From positions 124,001 to 188,000 of the forward strand of contig JAIXWQ010000011.1 of the NCBI GenBank assembly GCA_027491195.1: DNA of 64,000 nt, given 5' to 3'. Position 1 is the stretch's first letter; each line of letters starts with the position of its first letter. This document shows positions 35,851-44,346 of this stretch, one piece after another. The notes below the pieces were generated by a model. It searched no databases, was not told the origin of the DNA, and saw only the letters and a list, made by a program, of their open reading frames with translations. This stretch comes from Cytophagaceae bacterium. GTDB taxonomy: Bacteria > Bacteroidota > Bacteroidia > Cytophagales > Spirosomataceae. The position numbers were made by a program, and so were the translations under genes.

Positions 35851-37526
35851 GCTGACACGGTATCATCGCCACGGGAATCTGCACCACCCTGAAGATTCCC
35901 ATTAGGCAAAACTAGAATACCTTCTACTAAGCCAATAGCTGAAACAGGTGAGAAAGTATAGCCTTTCGTCTGTAAACGTATTTGTTGTTCCTCAGAAAAA
36001 CGTTTGGGTTCTGTAGTAATTTTCTCTGGTAACCATTGGTGGTGAAAACGCGGATATTCTACCGCCTGCTGCATATTCATCCCCATTTCAAGTGTATTCA
36101 ACACTACTTGGAAGACGCTGGTAATAATAGTAGATCCACCTGGAGTACCTACCACCATCTTTAATTGACCATTTTCCTCCACAATGGTTGGAGTCATGCT
36201 AGAAAGCATCCGTTTGTTTGGTTGAATCTCATTCGCCTTGGAACCAATTAAACCATATAGGTTGGGTGACCCTGCTTTGGCAGAAAAATCATCCATCTCA
36301 TCATTCAAAAGAAAACCAGCACCACCCACAAACACCTTACTTCCATACGAATTATTTAGGGTCGTAGTGATCGAAACCGCATTTCCTTCTCCATCCACAA
36401 TACTATAGTGCGTTGTTTCTGGGCTTTCATAGCCTGGAAAAGTACCTGCTTGAATGGATGAACTTGGTGTCGCTCGTTCAAAATTCAGATTTGACATTCT
36501 TTTTGTATTGTAGGCGGAATCAATCAATTCGTTCACTGGTACTTTCACAAAATCAGGATCGCCAAGCCATTTAGAACGATCTGCGTACACGCGTCTCTCC
36601 GCTTCTACCATCACCTGAATCGTTGAATCAGAGCTTGGTCCCCATTTGTTTAACGAATAAGGTGCCACCATTTGCAATAATTGGGCTAAAGCAACTCCTC
36701 CACTACTTGGTGGCGGCATCCCAATAATCTGGTAATTCTTGTATTTACTTTTAATTGGTGTTCGCCAAACCGCTTGGTAATTCTTTAGATCCTTCTTTGA
36801 AATCAATCCATTCTGACCCTTCATTTCCTTCACTATAAATCGAGCCGTTTTACCTTTGTAAAAACCAATTGCTTTTTTAGTCATGATGCGCTCTAAGGTA
36901 ACCGCAAGATCACTTTGCACTAGCAGATCCCCTTGCTTCCATTCTTTTCCTTCTGCAGACAATAAATAAGTTTTACCCGGATTTTCTTTTAGAAACTCTG
37001 ACCTTTGGCGATTTAAACCTCTTGCCTCCTTCTCTGTCAACAATAATCCTTTGCTTGCAAGATCAACAGCAGGCCTAACTAATTCTGCCCATGGCAAATG
37101 GCCTAATTTGTCATGCATTTCTTGCATGCCTGCTACGGTCCCTGGCACACCTACAGAAAAAATACCTGTCATCGATTTACCTGGAATTATATTCCCATTT
37201 GCATCTAAATACATATCCCTACTCGCCGCAGAAGGGGCTTTCTCTCGATAATCCAAAGCTTTTACGTTTCCAAATTTATCTCGGTAAACCAAAAAACCTC
37301 CTCCTCCAATATTCCCAGCAGATGGGTGGCAAACGGCTAAAGCAAAATTGACAGCCACAGCCGCATCAATCGCATTACCGCCTTTCTTTAAAATGGCTAA
37401 ACCTATTTCCGAAGCGGCAGGGTGAGTCGAAACGACCATTCCTTGCTTGCCTTCGATAAGAGGCTTTTGCGTATTTTGAGCAAATACAGAGAAAGAAAGA
37501 AGTAAGAGTATAAAATACTTAGTCAT
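35844..37526 (-). CDS. ggt: gamma-glutamyltransferase (secreted)
   Basis: A 560-aa precursor with a signal peptide (MTKYFILLLLSFSVFAQ). It breaks gamma-glutamyl bonds such as in glutathione and cleaves itself into two subunits. The self-processing nucleophile is the second Thr of SPETTHYSIVDGEGNAVSIT, and the substrate motif 'NNSYGSKVFVGGAGFLLNDE' and MLSSMTPTIVEENGQ are present. GNIGGGGFLVYRDKFG is the large-subunit hallmark. It is monocistronic and its stop overlaps the end of the VIT1 gene. Confidence 0.95.
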   Translation of the reverse strand: MTKYFILLLLSFSVFAQNTQKPLIEGKQGMVVSTHPAASEIGLAILKKGGNAIDAAVAVNFALAVCHPSAGNIGGGGFLVYRDKFGNVKALDYREKAPSAASRDMYLDANGNIIPGKSMTGIFSVGVPGTVAGMQEMHDKLGHLPWAELVRPAVDLASKGLLLTEKEARGLNRQRSEFLKENPGKTYLLSAEGKEWKQGDLLVQSDLAVTLERIMTKKAIGFYKGKTARFIVKEMKGQNGLISKKDLKNYQAVWRTPIKSKYKNYQIIGMPPPSSGGVALAQLLQMVAPYSLNKWGPSSDSTIQVMVEAERRVYADRSKWLGDPDFVKVPVNELIDSAYNTKRMSNLNFERATPSSSIQAGTFPGYESPETTHYSIVDGEGNAVSITTTLNNSYGSKVFVGGAGFLLNDEMDDFSAKAGSPNLYGLIGSKANEIQPNKRMLSSMTPTIVEENGQLKMVVGTPGGSTIITSVFQVVLNTLEMGMNMQQAVEYPRFHHQWLPEKITTEPKRFSEEQQIRLQTKGYTFSPVSAIGLVEGILVLPNGNLQGGADSRGDDTVSAY

Positions 37527-37583
37527 TCGAATGAGGTTTTGTAATGAAACGACAAATTAATAGAATCTGTTGATTTACTAACA

Positions 37584-37613
37584 TTGCGATAATAAAAATA
37601 TAATTTAACTTTG
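37584..37613 (+). promoter_or_regulatory. spt promoter
   Basis: TTG (37584-37586), 19 nt, then TAACTTTG (37606-37613): both elements and spacing match the Bacteroidota consensus exactly, 40 nt before the GTG start of the spt-type gene. Confidence 0.8.
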
Positions 37614-37653
37614 TGATTATTTAAAGAATTTTTCAATAAAACGTAGACTAACA

Positions 37654-38892
37654 GTGGATATTTTCGAGAAGGTAGCTAATAACATGGGGCCCATCGGTGC
37701 ACATGCCCATTATTCCCATCATTATTTTTCATTCCCAAAATTAACAGGTGAATTAGGTCCTAGAATGACATTCATGGGCAAAGAAATGCTTAACTGGTCT
37801 TTAAATAACTATTTAGGTTTAGCAAATCATCCGGAGGTTAGAAAAGCAGATGCTGATGCTGCGGCAAAATACGGCTTAGCTTACCCAATGGGGGCTCGTA
37901 TGATGTCTGGAAATACAGATGAACACGAAGAATTTGAGCGTCAATTAGCGGAGTTCGTAGGTAAGGAAGATGCGTTTTTATTGAATTACGGTTACCAGGG
38001 CGTTATGTCCTTGGTTGAATGTATGGTTGACTACAAAGACGTCATCGTTTATGATGCAGAGTCTCATGCTTGCTTAATTGATGGTATCCGTCTTCACAAG
38101 GCTAAAATGGGCCAATATTACAAGTTCAATCACAACGATATGGACTCTTTGCGTAAGAACTTAGAGCGTGCGACTAAAATCACCAATGAAACTGGTGGTG
38201 GTATCTTAGTGATCACGGAAGGTGTTTTTGGAATGTCGGGTAAAGTAGGTGCCTTAGATAAAATCGTGGAAATGAAGAAAGACTTCAATTTCCGCTTATT
38301 AGTAGATGATGCACATGGTTTTGGAACGATGGGTGACCATGGTAAAGGAGTGGGTGAATACCTGAATTGCACAGATGGAATCGATTTATACTTCTCTACT
38401 TTCGCAAAATCAATGGCAGCGATCGGAGCTTTCATCGCAGCGCCTAAAGAGATCATCATGTATTTAAAATACAATATGCGCTCTCAAACCTATGCAAAAG
38501 CACTTCCAATGCCATTTGTGATTGGTGGAATGAAACGCTTAGAGTTAATCAAGAAACACCCAGAATTAAGAGAAAAATTATGGGAAAATGTACGTGCCCT
38601 ACAAAAAGGACTTAAAGACAAAGGTTTTGATATCGGAGAGACGCAGTCACCTGTAACCCCGGTGTTCTTGCATGGAGAATATGATATCGCAGCGGTGACT
38701 AAATTAGTTCGAGACCTACGTGAAAACATGGGAATTTTCTGTAGTATCGTTGTTTATCCTGTAGTCCCTAAGGGTCAAATTATGCTTCGCATTATTCCGA
38801 CTTCTTCACATACATTAACAGATATTGAATACACGTGCGATTGTTTTGCTGAAGTTCAAAAAAGATTGAAATCTGGCTATTATGCCCAATAA
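37654..38892 (+). CDS. spt: serine palmitoyltransferase-type alpha-oxoamine synthase
   Basis: A 412-aa PLP enzyme of fold type I. It resembles the Bacteroidota enzyme that condenses serine with a fatty-acyl thioester to begin sphingolipid synthesis. Motifs: LNWSLNNYLGLANHPEVRKA, AYPMGARMMSGNT, LLVDDAHGFGTMG (the Asp that holds the PLP ring) and the PLP lysine in YFSTFAKSMAAIGAF. It could instead be a related KBL/BioF-type enzyme; the long N-terminus beginning MDIFEKVANN favours the sphingolipid branch. The start codon is GTG. It has a strong promoter and no partners nearby. Confidence 0.8.
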   Translation: MDIFEKVANNMGPIGAHAHYSHHYFSFPKLTGELGPRMTFMGKEMLNWSLNNYLGLANHPEVRKADADAAAKYGLAYPMGARMMSGNTDEHEEFERQLAEFVGKEDAFLLNYGYQGVMSLVECMVDYKDVIVYDAESHACLIDGIRLHKAKMGQYYKFNHNDMDSLRKNLERATKITNETGGGILVITEGVFGMSGKVGALDKIVEMKKDFNFRLLVDDAHGFGTMGDHGKGVGEYLNCTDGIDLYFSTFAKSMAAIGAFIAAPKEIIMYLKYNMRSQTYAKALPMPFVIGGMKRLELIKKHPELREKLWENVRALQKGLKDKGFDIGETQSPVTPVFLHGEYDIAAVTKLVRDLRENMGIFCSIVVYPVVPKGQIMLRIIPTSSHTLTDIEYTCDCFAEVQKRLKSGYYAQ

Positions 38893-38967
38893 TTGATTGA
38901 TTTAAAGGTATTTTTGGAAGAAATTGTATTTTTTTGAAGTTTTTTTCTGTTTTTTCTTGATTTTAAT

Positions 38968-38997
38968 TTGCATACAATAAGTTTTTTACTAAATTTC
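38968..38997 (+). promoter_or_regulatory. promoter of the histone-H1-like gene
   Basis: TTG (38968-38970), 19 nt, then TAAATTTC (38990-38997), one base from TAnnTTTG, about 70 nt before the ATG. The flanking sequence (38893-39068) is very T-rich and holds nothing else I recognise. Confidence 0.6.
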
Positions 38998-39068
38998 GCT
39001 TATTAAAGCTCATTTAAGGGCATAAAGACAATCTAATATTATTTACACAACCTAAAAAACAAATTATC

Positions 39069-39248
39069 ATGAGTAGATTTGCACAAGTAAAGGACTTAAT
39101 TTTATCTTTAGAAGGAGATTTCGAAAAATTCTACGATAAAGGAAATCAAGCAGCTGGTACTCGCGTTAGAGGTGGTTTACAACAATTGAAGACTTTAGCA
39201 CAAGAAATTCGTACTGAAGTTCAAAACAAGAAAAACTCAGGAAAATAA
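39069..39248 (+). CDS. histone-H1-like small basic protein
   Basis: A 59-aa lysine- and arginine-rich protein starting MSRFAQVKDLILSLEGDFEK and containing 'FYDKGNQAAGTRVRGGLQQL' and KTLAQEIRTEVQNKK. It corresponds to the short Bacteroidota proteins annotated as histone H1 (Hc1-like), thought to bind DNA. It is shorter than chlamydial Hc1 and lacks the long Lys/Ala tail. It has its own promoter and a strong terminator, which suggests high monocistronic expression. Confidence 0.8.
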   Translation: MSRFAQVKDLILSLEGDFEKFYDKGNQAAGTRVRGGLQQLKTLAQEIRTEVQNKKNSGK

Positions 39249-39265
39249 TTTTTCCCCTCTTGCAT

Positions 39266-39297
39266 AAAAAAAGCCCGATTTACATCGGGCTTTTTTT
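39266..39297. terminator. bidirectional terminator
   Basis: AAAAAAAGCCCGAT pairs with ATCGGGCTTTTTTT around TTAC, between the histone-like gene (plus) and the MaoC gene (minus, stop 39301). Confidence 0.93.
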
Positions 39298-39300
39298 ATG

Positions 39301-39705
39301 TTAAAACAATTCATTGTGCATGGCTGAGGCCATACCATCCACCATTAGCTTGCCTCGTTCAAGTTCAAAAACCTGCGTTGATATTTCAGCTGTATGTTTA
39401 GTGGGATTCGTACTTACGATTTCAAATTTGGCTTTATAGGTAGTTCCTACAAATAAAGGACGTTTAAATTCGGATACTTGCTTCAAGTAGACACTTCCCT
39501 CACCTGGAAACTCCATTCCCATTACTCTTGAAAATACACTCGCTATTAGAGCCCCGTGAATAATCGGCTTCTTAAACGGAGTTGTAGCCGCATATGCCTC
39601 ATCCCAATGAAGTGGATTAAAATCCCCTGATATTTTACAAAACTCATTTACTTGTTCTTGCGTGAAAGAAAACTCAATCTCATACGCATTCCCTATTTCT
39701 AACAT
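39301..39705 (-). CDS. MaoC family (R)-specific enoyl-CoA hydratase-like protein
   Basis: A 134-aa hot-dog fold protein. The catalytic Asp/His motif is seen in KISGDFNPLHWDEAYAATTP (D...N..H), followed by 'KKPIIHGALIASVFSRVMG'. Such proteins hydrate enoyl-CoA or enoyl-ACP and are often tied to fatty-acid or polyhydroxyalkanoate metabolism; the substrate here is unknown. It is monocistronic and divergent from the lipid kinase gene. Confidence 0.88.
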   Translation of the reverse strand: MLEIGNAYEIEFSFTQEQVNEFCKISGDFNPLHWDEAYAATTPFKKPIIHGALIASVFSRVMGMEFPGEGSVYLKQVSEFKRPLFVGTTYKAKFEIVSTNPTKHTAEISTQVFELERGKLMVDGMASAMHNELF

Positions 39706-39774
39706 AGTTTGATCATTTTTTGTAAAATTAAACCAAAATTTGATTCTATTTTTGTGCTAATCTAAAAATAAACC

Positions 39775-40614
39775 ATGATTCACTTTATTCTAAATCCAAA
39801 TGCTGGAACGAATTCAAGACAGAAGAAAGCTATGATTTTAGCGAAACTTCAGTCCATTCCATCCGCTAAAGTTTGGGTTTCAGAGTATATGAATCATGCC
39901 ACAGAACTGACTAAACTTGCCTTATCAGAAAATCCGGAGAGAATCATCGTCATTGGCGGAGATGGAACCATCAACGAGGTCGCATCGGCTATGTTGTTTA
40001 CGGCTATTCCTTTAGGGATCATTCCATTAGGTTCAGGGAATGGCTTAGCTAGGCACCTAGGCATCCCATTGGATTTTGACAAAGCACTCATCAAAGCTAT
40101 AAAGGGAGAGATAATTACCATAGATGCTGGAAAATGGAATGATCGACCGTTTTTTTGTACAGCAGGTATTGGATTTGATGCAACGGTTGCGGCTCATTTT
40201 GCGAAAAGAGGCAAGAGAGGTTTTTTCAATTACCTCTATTCTACTTTTGCCTGTATCACTAAATACAAAACCGTCGAGATAAAAGAAAGAGGATCAGTTT
40301 ATTCATTCACTGTCGCGAATGCAAACCAGTTTGGCAATAATGCCTACATATCTCCAGAATCGGATTTACAAGATGGTCATTTAGAGTCAATTGAGATAAA
40401 ACCAGGCTCCTTCTTCTCCTTAGCCATTCTTGGAATAAGTCTATTTACCAAAAAGCTTCACCTAAGTAATTTGGCGACCATTTCATCCCTAAAATCGCTC
40501 ACATTACATACAAAGGAAGGATTACCTTTTCACCTAGACGGAGAAAGTTTAGTCTTGACTTCTGACAAGATCGATATCCATATTTTGCCTGCCTCACTTC
40601 AAGTGATAAAATAA
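39775..40614 (+). CDS. diacylglycerol kinase-family lipid kinase
   Basis: A 279-aa YegS/DagK-type kinase that phosphorylates a lipid with ATP at the inner membrane. The catalytic domain has VIGGDGTINEVASAM and IIPLGSGNGLARHLGIP; the C-terminal beta domain has DLQDGHLESIEI and the 'FHLDGESL' motif. In a sphingolipid producer it could act on sphingoid bases or ceramide, given spt nearby, but that is inference. TATTTTTG at 39747-39754 is a likely -7 box. Confidence 0.88.
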   Translation: MIHFILNPNAGTNSRQKKAMILAKLQSIPSAKVWVSEYMNHATELTKLALSENPERIIVIGGDGTINEVASAMLFTAIPLGIIPLGSGNGLARHLGIPLDFDKALIKAIKGEIITIDAGKWNDRPFFCTAGIGFDATVAAHFAKRGKRGFFNYLYSTFACITKYKTVEIKERGSVYSFTVANANQFGNNAYISPESDLQDGHLESIEIKPGSFFSLAILGISLFTKKLHLSNLATISSLKSLTLHTKEGLPFHLDGESLVLTSDKIDIHILPASLQVIK

Positions 40615-40735
40615 TTTTCTTATACTTTTTCAAGTTAAAGAATGATTAAAGCACACTAAATTTGAACAATTTTTAGAAGCAAATTTTTAGACATTTTTTT
40701 TCGTAAAAAAACTGGATTTATTTTCGATTTCGAAT

Positions 40736-40765
40736 TTGGAAGGACGCCTTATTTTACTATTTTTG
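40736..40765 (+). promoter_or_regulatory. dnaA promoter
   Basis: TTG (40736-40738), exactly 19 nt, then TATTTTTG (40758-40765). The 273-nt intergenic region 40615-40887 is very AT-rich; besides this promoter I find no DnaA-box (TTATNCACA) and no other gene in it. The transcript would have a leader of about 115 nt. Confidence 0.8.
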
Positions 40766-40887
40766 TCTCCCCGCTTAAGAAAAATTTAATCGTTTTCTTA
40801 AAAGAAAAACCATTGTAAACTTTAAAGACGTAAACCAAGGTGAATTCCTTAAAATTCGCCTTTAAAACTGTTTTACCCATATTATTA

Positions 40888-42318
40888 ATGCAAATCGAAG
40901 TAAGAGACTTATGGAATCAATGCCTGAATATCATCAAAAATGATATATCGGAGCAAAGTTTCGCGACTTGGTTTGCACCTATTGTTCCTCTTAAGTTTCA
41001 AAACAACACCTTAACGATTCAAGTCCCCTCTCAATTCTTCTATGAATGGCTAGAAGAGAAGCATGTTTCGGATTTAAGAAAGGCCATCGATTTAACCGTC
41101 GGTCGTCATGGGATGTTGGAATATTCGATTGTGATTGATAACGGAGATCGAAAGAATCCACCCATCACATTCAACCTTCCCCCTACGCACCAGGGTCAAA
41201 ATAACACCGAAAAGGCAGCTAACTTCCCCAACCCAGCGAAGAGCCCATTTGAATTAAAAAACCTAGATTCCTTAGAATTAGATTCTTATTTAATTCCAAA
41301 ATATACTTTTGACAAATTCATTGAAGGTGACTGTAACCGATTGGGTAGAGCTGCCGGAATGGCTGTTGCGAACAAACCTGGTTTAACCGCCTTCAATCCC
41401 TTAATGATTTATGGAGGTGTTGGTTTAGGAAAGACTCACTTAATCCAAGCGATTGGAAATCAAATAAAGGACTCCTTCCCAGATAAGTTTGTCCTTTATG
41501 TTTCGACGGAGAAGTTTACAAATCAATTTGTCAATGCCATCAGAAACAATTCTATCGAGGCTTTCACGAACTTCTACCTTCAAGTAGATGTGTTGATCAT
41601 TGATGATGTACAATTCCTTTCTGGTAAGGAAAAGACGCAAGAAACATTCTTCAATATCTTTAACCACTTGCATCAATCCGGAAAACAAATCATTCTATCC
41701 TCTGACCGCGCTCCTCGCGATTTAGCTGGTATGGAAGATCGTTTACTTTCCAGATTCAAATGGGGTTTAACTGCTGATTTGCAGCAACCTGATTTTGAGA
41801 CCAGAATTGCCATCATTCAAAAAAAGTTACAGGAAGACGGAATTCAAATAGATTTTGATGTATTAGAATATTTAGCTCATTCTATTCAGACTAACGTTCG
41901 TGAACTGGAAGGAGTTATCATTTCATTAATGGCTCAAGCGTCATTAACACGCAAAGAAATCGATTTAGAATTAGCGAAGACTACTTTAAAAAGTATTGTA
42001 AACGAGCAAGAGAAGGAATTAAGTGTGGAAAGTATCCTCGATGTGGTGACTAACCATTTCGATGTAGATATCGACACCTTACGAGGTAAATGCCGCAAGA
42101 AAGAGAATGTATTCCCTCGCCAAATTGCCATGTACATGCTTAAGGAGTTGACAAACTTGCCTTTAAAGTCCATTGGATACCATTTCGGTGGAAGAGATCA
42201 TAGCACGGTGATTCATGCCGTTCAAGCCGTATCTGAAGCTATGGAAACAGATCAAACAGTAGAAAAAACGATTCGAAACTTGTTTACCCGATTCAATCTC
42301 AAAGGAGTTCAAGCATAA
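40888..42318 (+). CDS. dnaA: chromosomal replication initiator DnaA
   Basis: A 476-aa AAA+ protein that opens the origin. Domain I (MQIEVRDLWNQCLNIIKNDI), a linker, the AAA+ core with Walker A GGVGLGKTHLIQAIG and Walker B VLIIDDVQFLSGKE, and domain IV with the DnaA signature GRDHSTVIHAVQAV. I use ATG 40888, where the family N-terminus begins; the frame extends 16 codons upstream from a GTG but that part is not DnaA-like. It is convergent with recA, with a shared terminator between them. Confidence 0.98.
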   Translation: MQIEVRDLWNQCLNIIKNDISEQSFATWFAPIVPLKFQNNTLTIQVPSQFFYEWLEEKHVSDLRKAIDLTVGRHGMLEYSIVIDNGDRKNPPITFNLPPTHQGQNNTEKAANFPNPAKSPFELKNLDSLELDSYLIPKYTFDKFIEGDCNRLGRAAGMAVANKPGLTAFNPLMIYGGVGLGKTHLIQAIGNQIKDSFPDKFVLYVSTEKFTNQFVNAIRNNSIEAFTNFYLQVDVLIIDDVQFLSGKEKTQETFFNIFNHLHQSGKQIILSSDRAPRDLAGMEDRLLSRFKWGLTADLQQPDFETRIAIIQKKLQEDGIQIDFDVLEYLAHSIQTNVRELEGVIISLMAQASLTRKEIDLELAKTTLKSIVNEQEKELSVESILDVVTNHFDVDIDTLRGKCRKKENVFPRQIAMYMLKELTNLPLKSIGYHFGGRDHSTVIHAVQAVSEAMETDQTVEKTIRNLFTRFNLKGVQA

Positions 42319-42351
42319 AAAAAGCGACTAATCTGCATTAGCCGCTTTTTT
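42317..42351. terminator. bidirectional terminator between dnaA and recA
   Basis: AAAAAAGCG-CTAAT pairs with ATTAG-CGCTTTTTT around a CTGC loop with one internal A/C mismatch. It begins within the dnaA stop codon. Confidence 0.9.
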
Positions 42352-42370
42352 AATACCTATTGCTTGGTGC

Positions 42371-43429
42371 TTATTCCGCTACCGCGTCCTTGTCTAACAA
42401 AGCACTATCATCCACTTTTACCTTGTCTTTTATTTTCGCTTCCAATTCTTCCATTAATTCTGGGTTATCCTTAATTAAGTCTTTCACTGCATCGCGACCT
42501 TGACCTAAGCGATTTCCATTATAAGAGAACCATGAACCAGACTTGTCAATTACTCCTAAGTCTACCCCTAAATCAAGAATTTCTCCTGCTTTAGAAATAC
42601 CTTCTCCGTACATGATATCAAATTCAACCACCTTGAAAGGAGGCGCTAATTTATTCTTCACTACCTTAACACGCGTTCTGTTACCTGTAATTGAATCTGC
42701 ACTTTCCTTAATTTGACCTGCACGACGAATATCCAAACGTACAGAGGCATAGAATTTCAAGGCATTACCTCCCGTTGTAGTCTCAGGAGATCCGAACATG
42801 ACACCAATCTTATCACGCAATTGGTTAATAAAGACACAGCAACAACCCGTTTTATTGATGGTTCCCGTTAGCTTACGTAATGCTTGTGACATTAAACGAG
42901 CCTGAAGACCCATTTTAGAATCTCCCATCTCCCCTTCGATCTCCGCTTTAGGAACTAAGGCAGCCACCGAGTCAATCACAATAATATCAATTGCGCCTGA
43001 AGAAATAAGGTGTTCCGCAATTTCTAAGGCTTGCTCTCCATTATCTGGTTGAGAAATCAATAGGTTTTCACAATCGATACCTAATTTCTCAGCATATGAC
43101 CGATCAAAAGCATGCTCAGCATCTACGAAAGCGGCTAAACCACCAGCCTTCTGAGCTTCAGCGATCATGTGCAAAGTAAGTGTGGTTTTACCAGAAGATT
43201 CCGGTCCGTAAATTTCAACGACACGACCTCTAGGTACACCACCGATTCCCAAGGCTAAATCTAATCCTAATGATCCTGTAGAAATCACAGGCACATCCAT
43301 TACTTTACTATCAGATAATCGCATTACGGTACCTTTACCATACGCTTTATCTAATTTTTCTAACGTAGTTTGTAAAGCTTTTAACTTTTCAGCCGCCAGG
43401 CCTTGCGCATCACTAGCTTGTTTCGCCAT
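42371..43429 (-). CDS. recA: recombinase RecA
   Basis: A 352-aa RecA that forms the strand-exchange filament and triggers LexA-type responses. Walker A is [13 protein letters not shown], Walker B region [20 protein letters not shown], and the DNA-binding loops [20 protein letters not shown]. The C-terminal tail is acidic as usual. Start ATG 43429 gives the usual length. It is monocistronic and convergent with dnaA. Confidence 0.98.
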   Translation of the reverse strand: MAKQASDAQGLAAEKLKALQTTLEKLDKAYGKGTVMRLSDSKVMDVPVISTGSLGLDLALGIGGVPRGRVVEIYGPESSGKTTLTLHMIAEAQKAGGLAAFVDAEHAFDRSYAEKLGIDCENLLISQPDNGEQALEIAEHLISSGAIDIIVIDSVAALVPKAEIEGEMGDSKMGLQARLMSQALRKLTGTINKTGCCCVFINQLRDKIGVMFGSPETTTGGNALKFYASVRLDIRRAGQIKESADSITGNRTRVKVVKNKLAPPFKVVEFDIMYGEGISKAGEILDLGVDLGVIDKSGSWFSYNGNRLGQGRDAVKDLIKDNPELMEELEAKIKDKVKVDDSALLDKDAVAE

Positions 43430-43554
43430 TTTCGTTTTTTATCTAAAATTTAAGGGGCAATCGAGTATATTTGTCTTATCGTTTGGCCTATACAAAAATA
43501 GAAAATTGCCACTAATTTTTTATACAAACAATTGATAATTAATTGAGCTTTGGC

Positions 43555-44346
43555 ATGAAAAATCAGACTCTTGTTATTTTAATTTTCTTCAGTTCTATTT
43601 TGAGCCTTTTGGGCCAACAAAATAGTCCCTTACTAGCTGGAGAAAATTTAAAATACCGGATTCATTTAGGATTCATCAATGCCGCTGAAGCTACCATAAA
43701 AAGTAGTACAGGAACAAGTCCCTGGGGGGATCAGACCCTACGCAAGGTCGAAATTGTAGGCAAAACCACGGGGGTGCTCGAATTATTTAGTCCTTTAAGA
43801 GATTACTGGTCAGCACAAATCGATACGGAAAGCCTTTTACCTATAAAAACAGAAATGCGCAAAAAAGAGGGTCGCTACCGCAAGGAGGAAACCGTTTTAT
43901 ATCAAATGGACAAAGGTTTTGCACGTATCACCTCACCACAAAACAAACCGATAACCTCCACCATCAATGGTCCTAAAGACCTTTTGGATCTTATTTCAGC
44001 CTATTATTTCTTACGCAGCAAACCTGTATCGGAGAAAAAGCCAGGTTCACGCTGGTCAGCTCAAGTACTGGTGGACAGTAAAATTTACGAATTAGTCCTT
44101 GTTGTTCGATCTAAAGAAACGATTGAGACTGAGGCAGGCAAAAAAGCGAGTATCAAAACCAATATTTTGTTACCCAAAAACAACCTTTTCAAGGAAGAAG
44201 ATGCGATTCGATTGTGGATTAGTGACGATGAATACCAGGTGCCTCTGAAGGTTCAGGTGAATCTAAAGATAGGTTTCCTAACCATCGACCTCATTGACTA
44301 TAGTATCCAAGGGAAAAAGATTTATTTCCCTAAAGCTACTTTATAA
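43555..44346 (+). CDS. DUF3108 secreted protein
   Basis: A 263-aa protein with a signal peptide (MKNQTLVILIFFSSILSLLG). The mature part has the DUF3108 pattern: GENLKYRIHLGFINAAEATI near the start and 'DLLDLISAYYFLRSK' in the middle, with 'RLWISDDEYQVPLKVQ' near the end. It is predicted to be a periplasmic beta-rich protein of unknown function. I chose ATG 43555; a TTG 12 nt upstream is an alternative. Its last 25 nt overlap the convergent photolyase gene. Confidence 0.85.
   Translation: MKNQTLVILIFFSSILSLLGQQNSPLLAGENLKYRIHLGFINAAEATIKSSTGTSPWGDQTLRKVEIVGKTTGVLELFSPLRDYWSAQIDTESLLPIKTEMRKKEGRYRKEETVLYQMDKGFARITSPQNKPITSTINGPKDLLDLISAYYFLRSKPVSEKKPGSRWSAQVLVDSKIYELVLVVRSKETIETEAGKKASIKTNILLPKNNLFKEEDAIRLWISDDEYQVPLKVQVNLKIGFLTIDLIDYSIQGKKIYFPKATL

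Noticed and set aside
38130-38729. Two minus-strand frames of 114 and 79 codons inside the spt gene
   Set aside because: Shadows of the strongly supported PLP enzyme, with no start context or promoter.
40840-40887. Upstream GTG start for dnaA
   Set aside because: The 16 extra residues are hydrophobic and unlike DnaA; ATG 40888 gives the usual domain I start.
40615-40887. Replication origin in the dnaA leader
   Set aside because: The region is AT-rich but I could find no DnaA boxes or repeated 9-mers, only the dnaA promoter.
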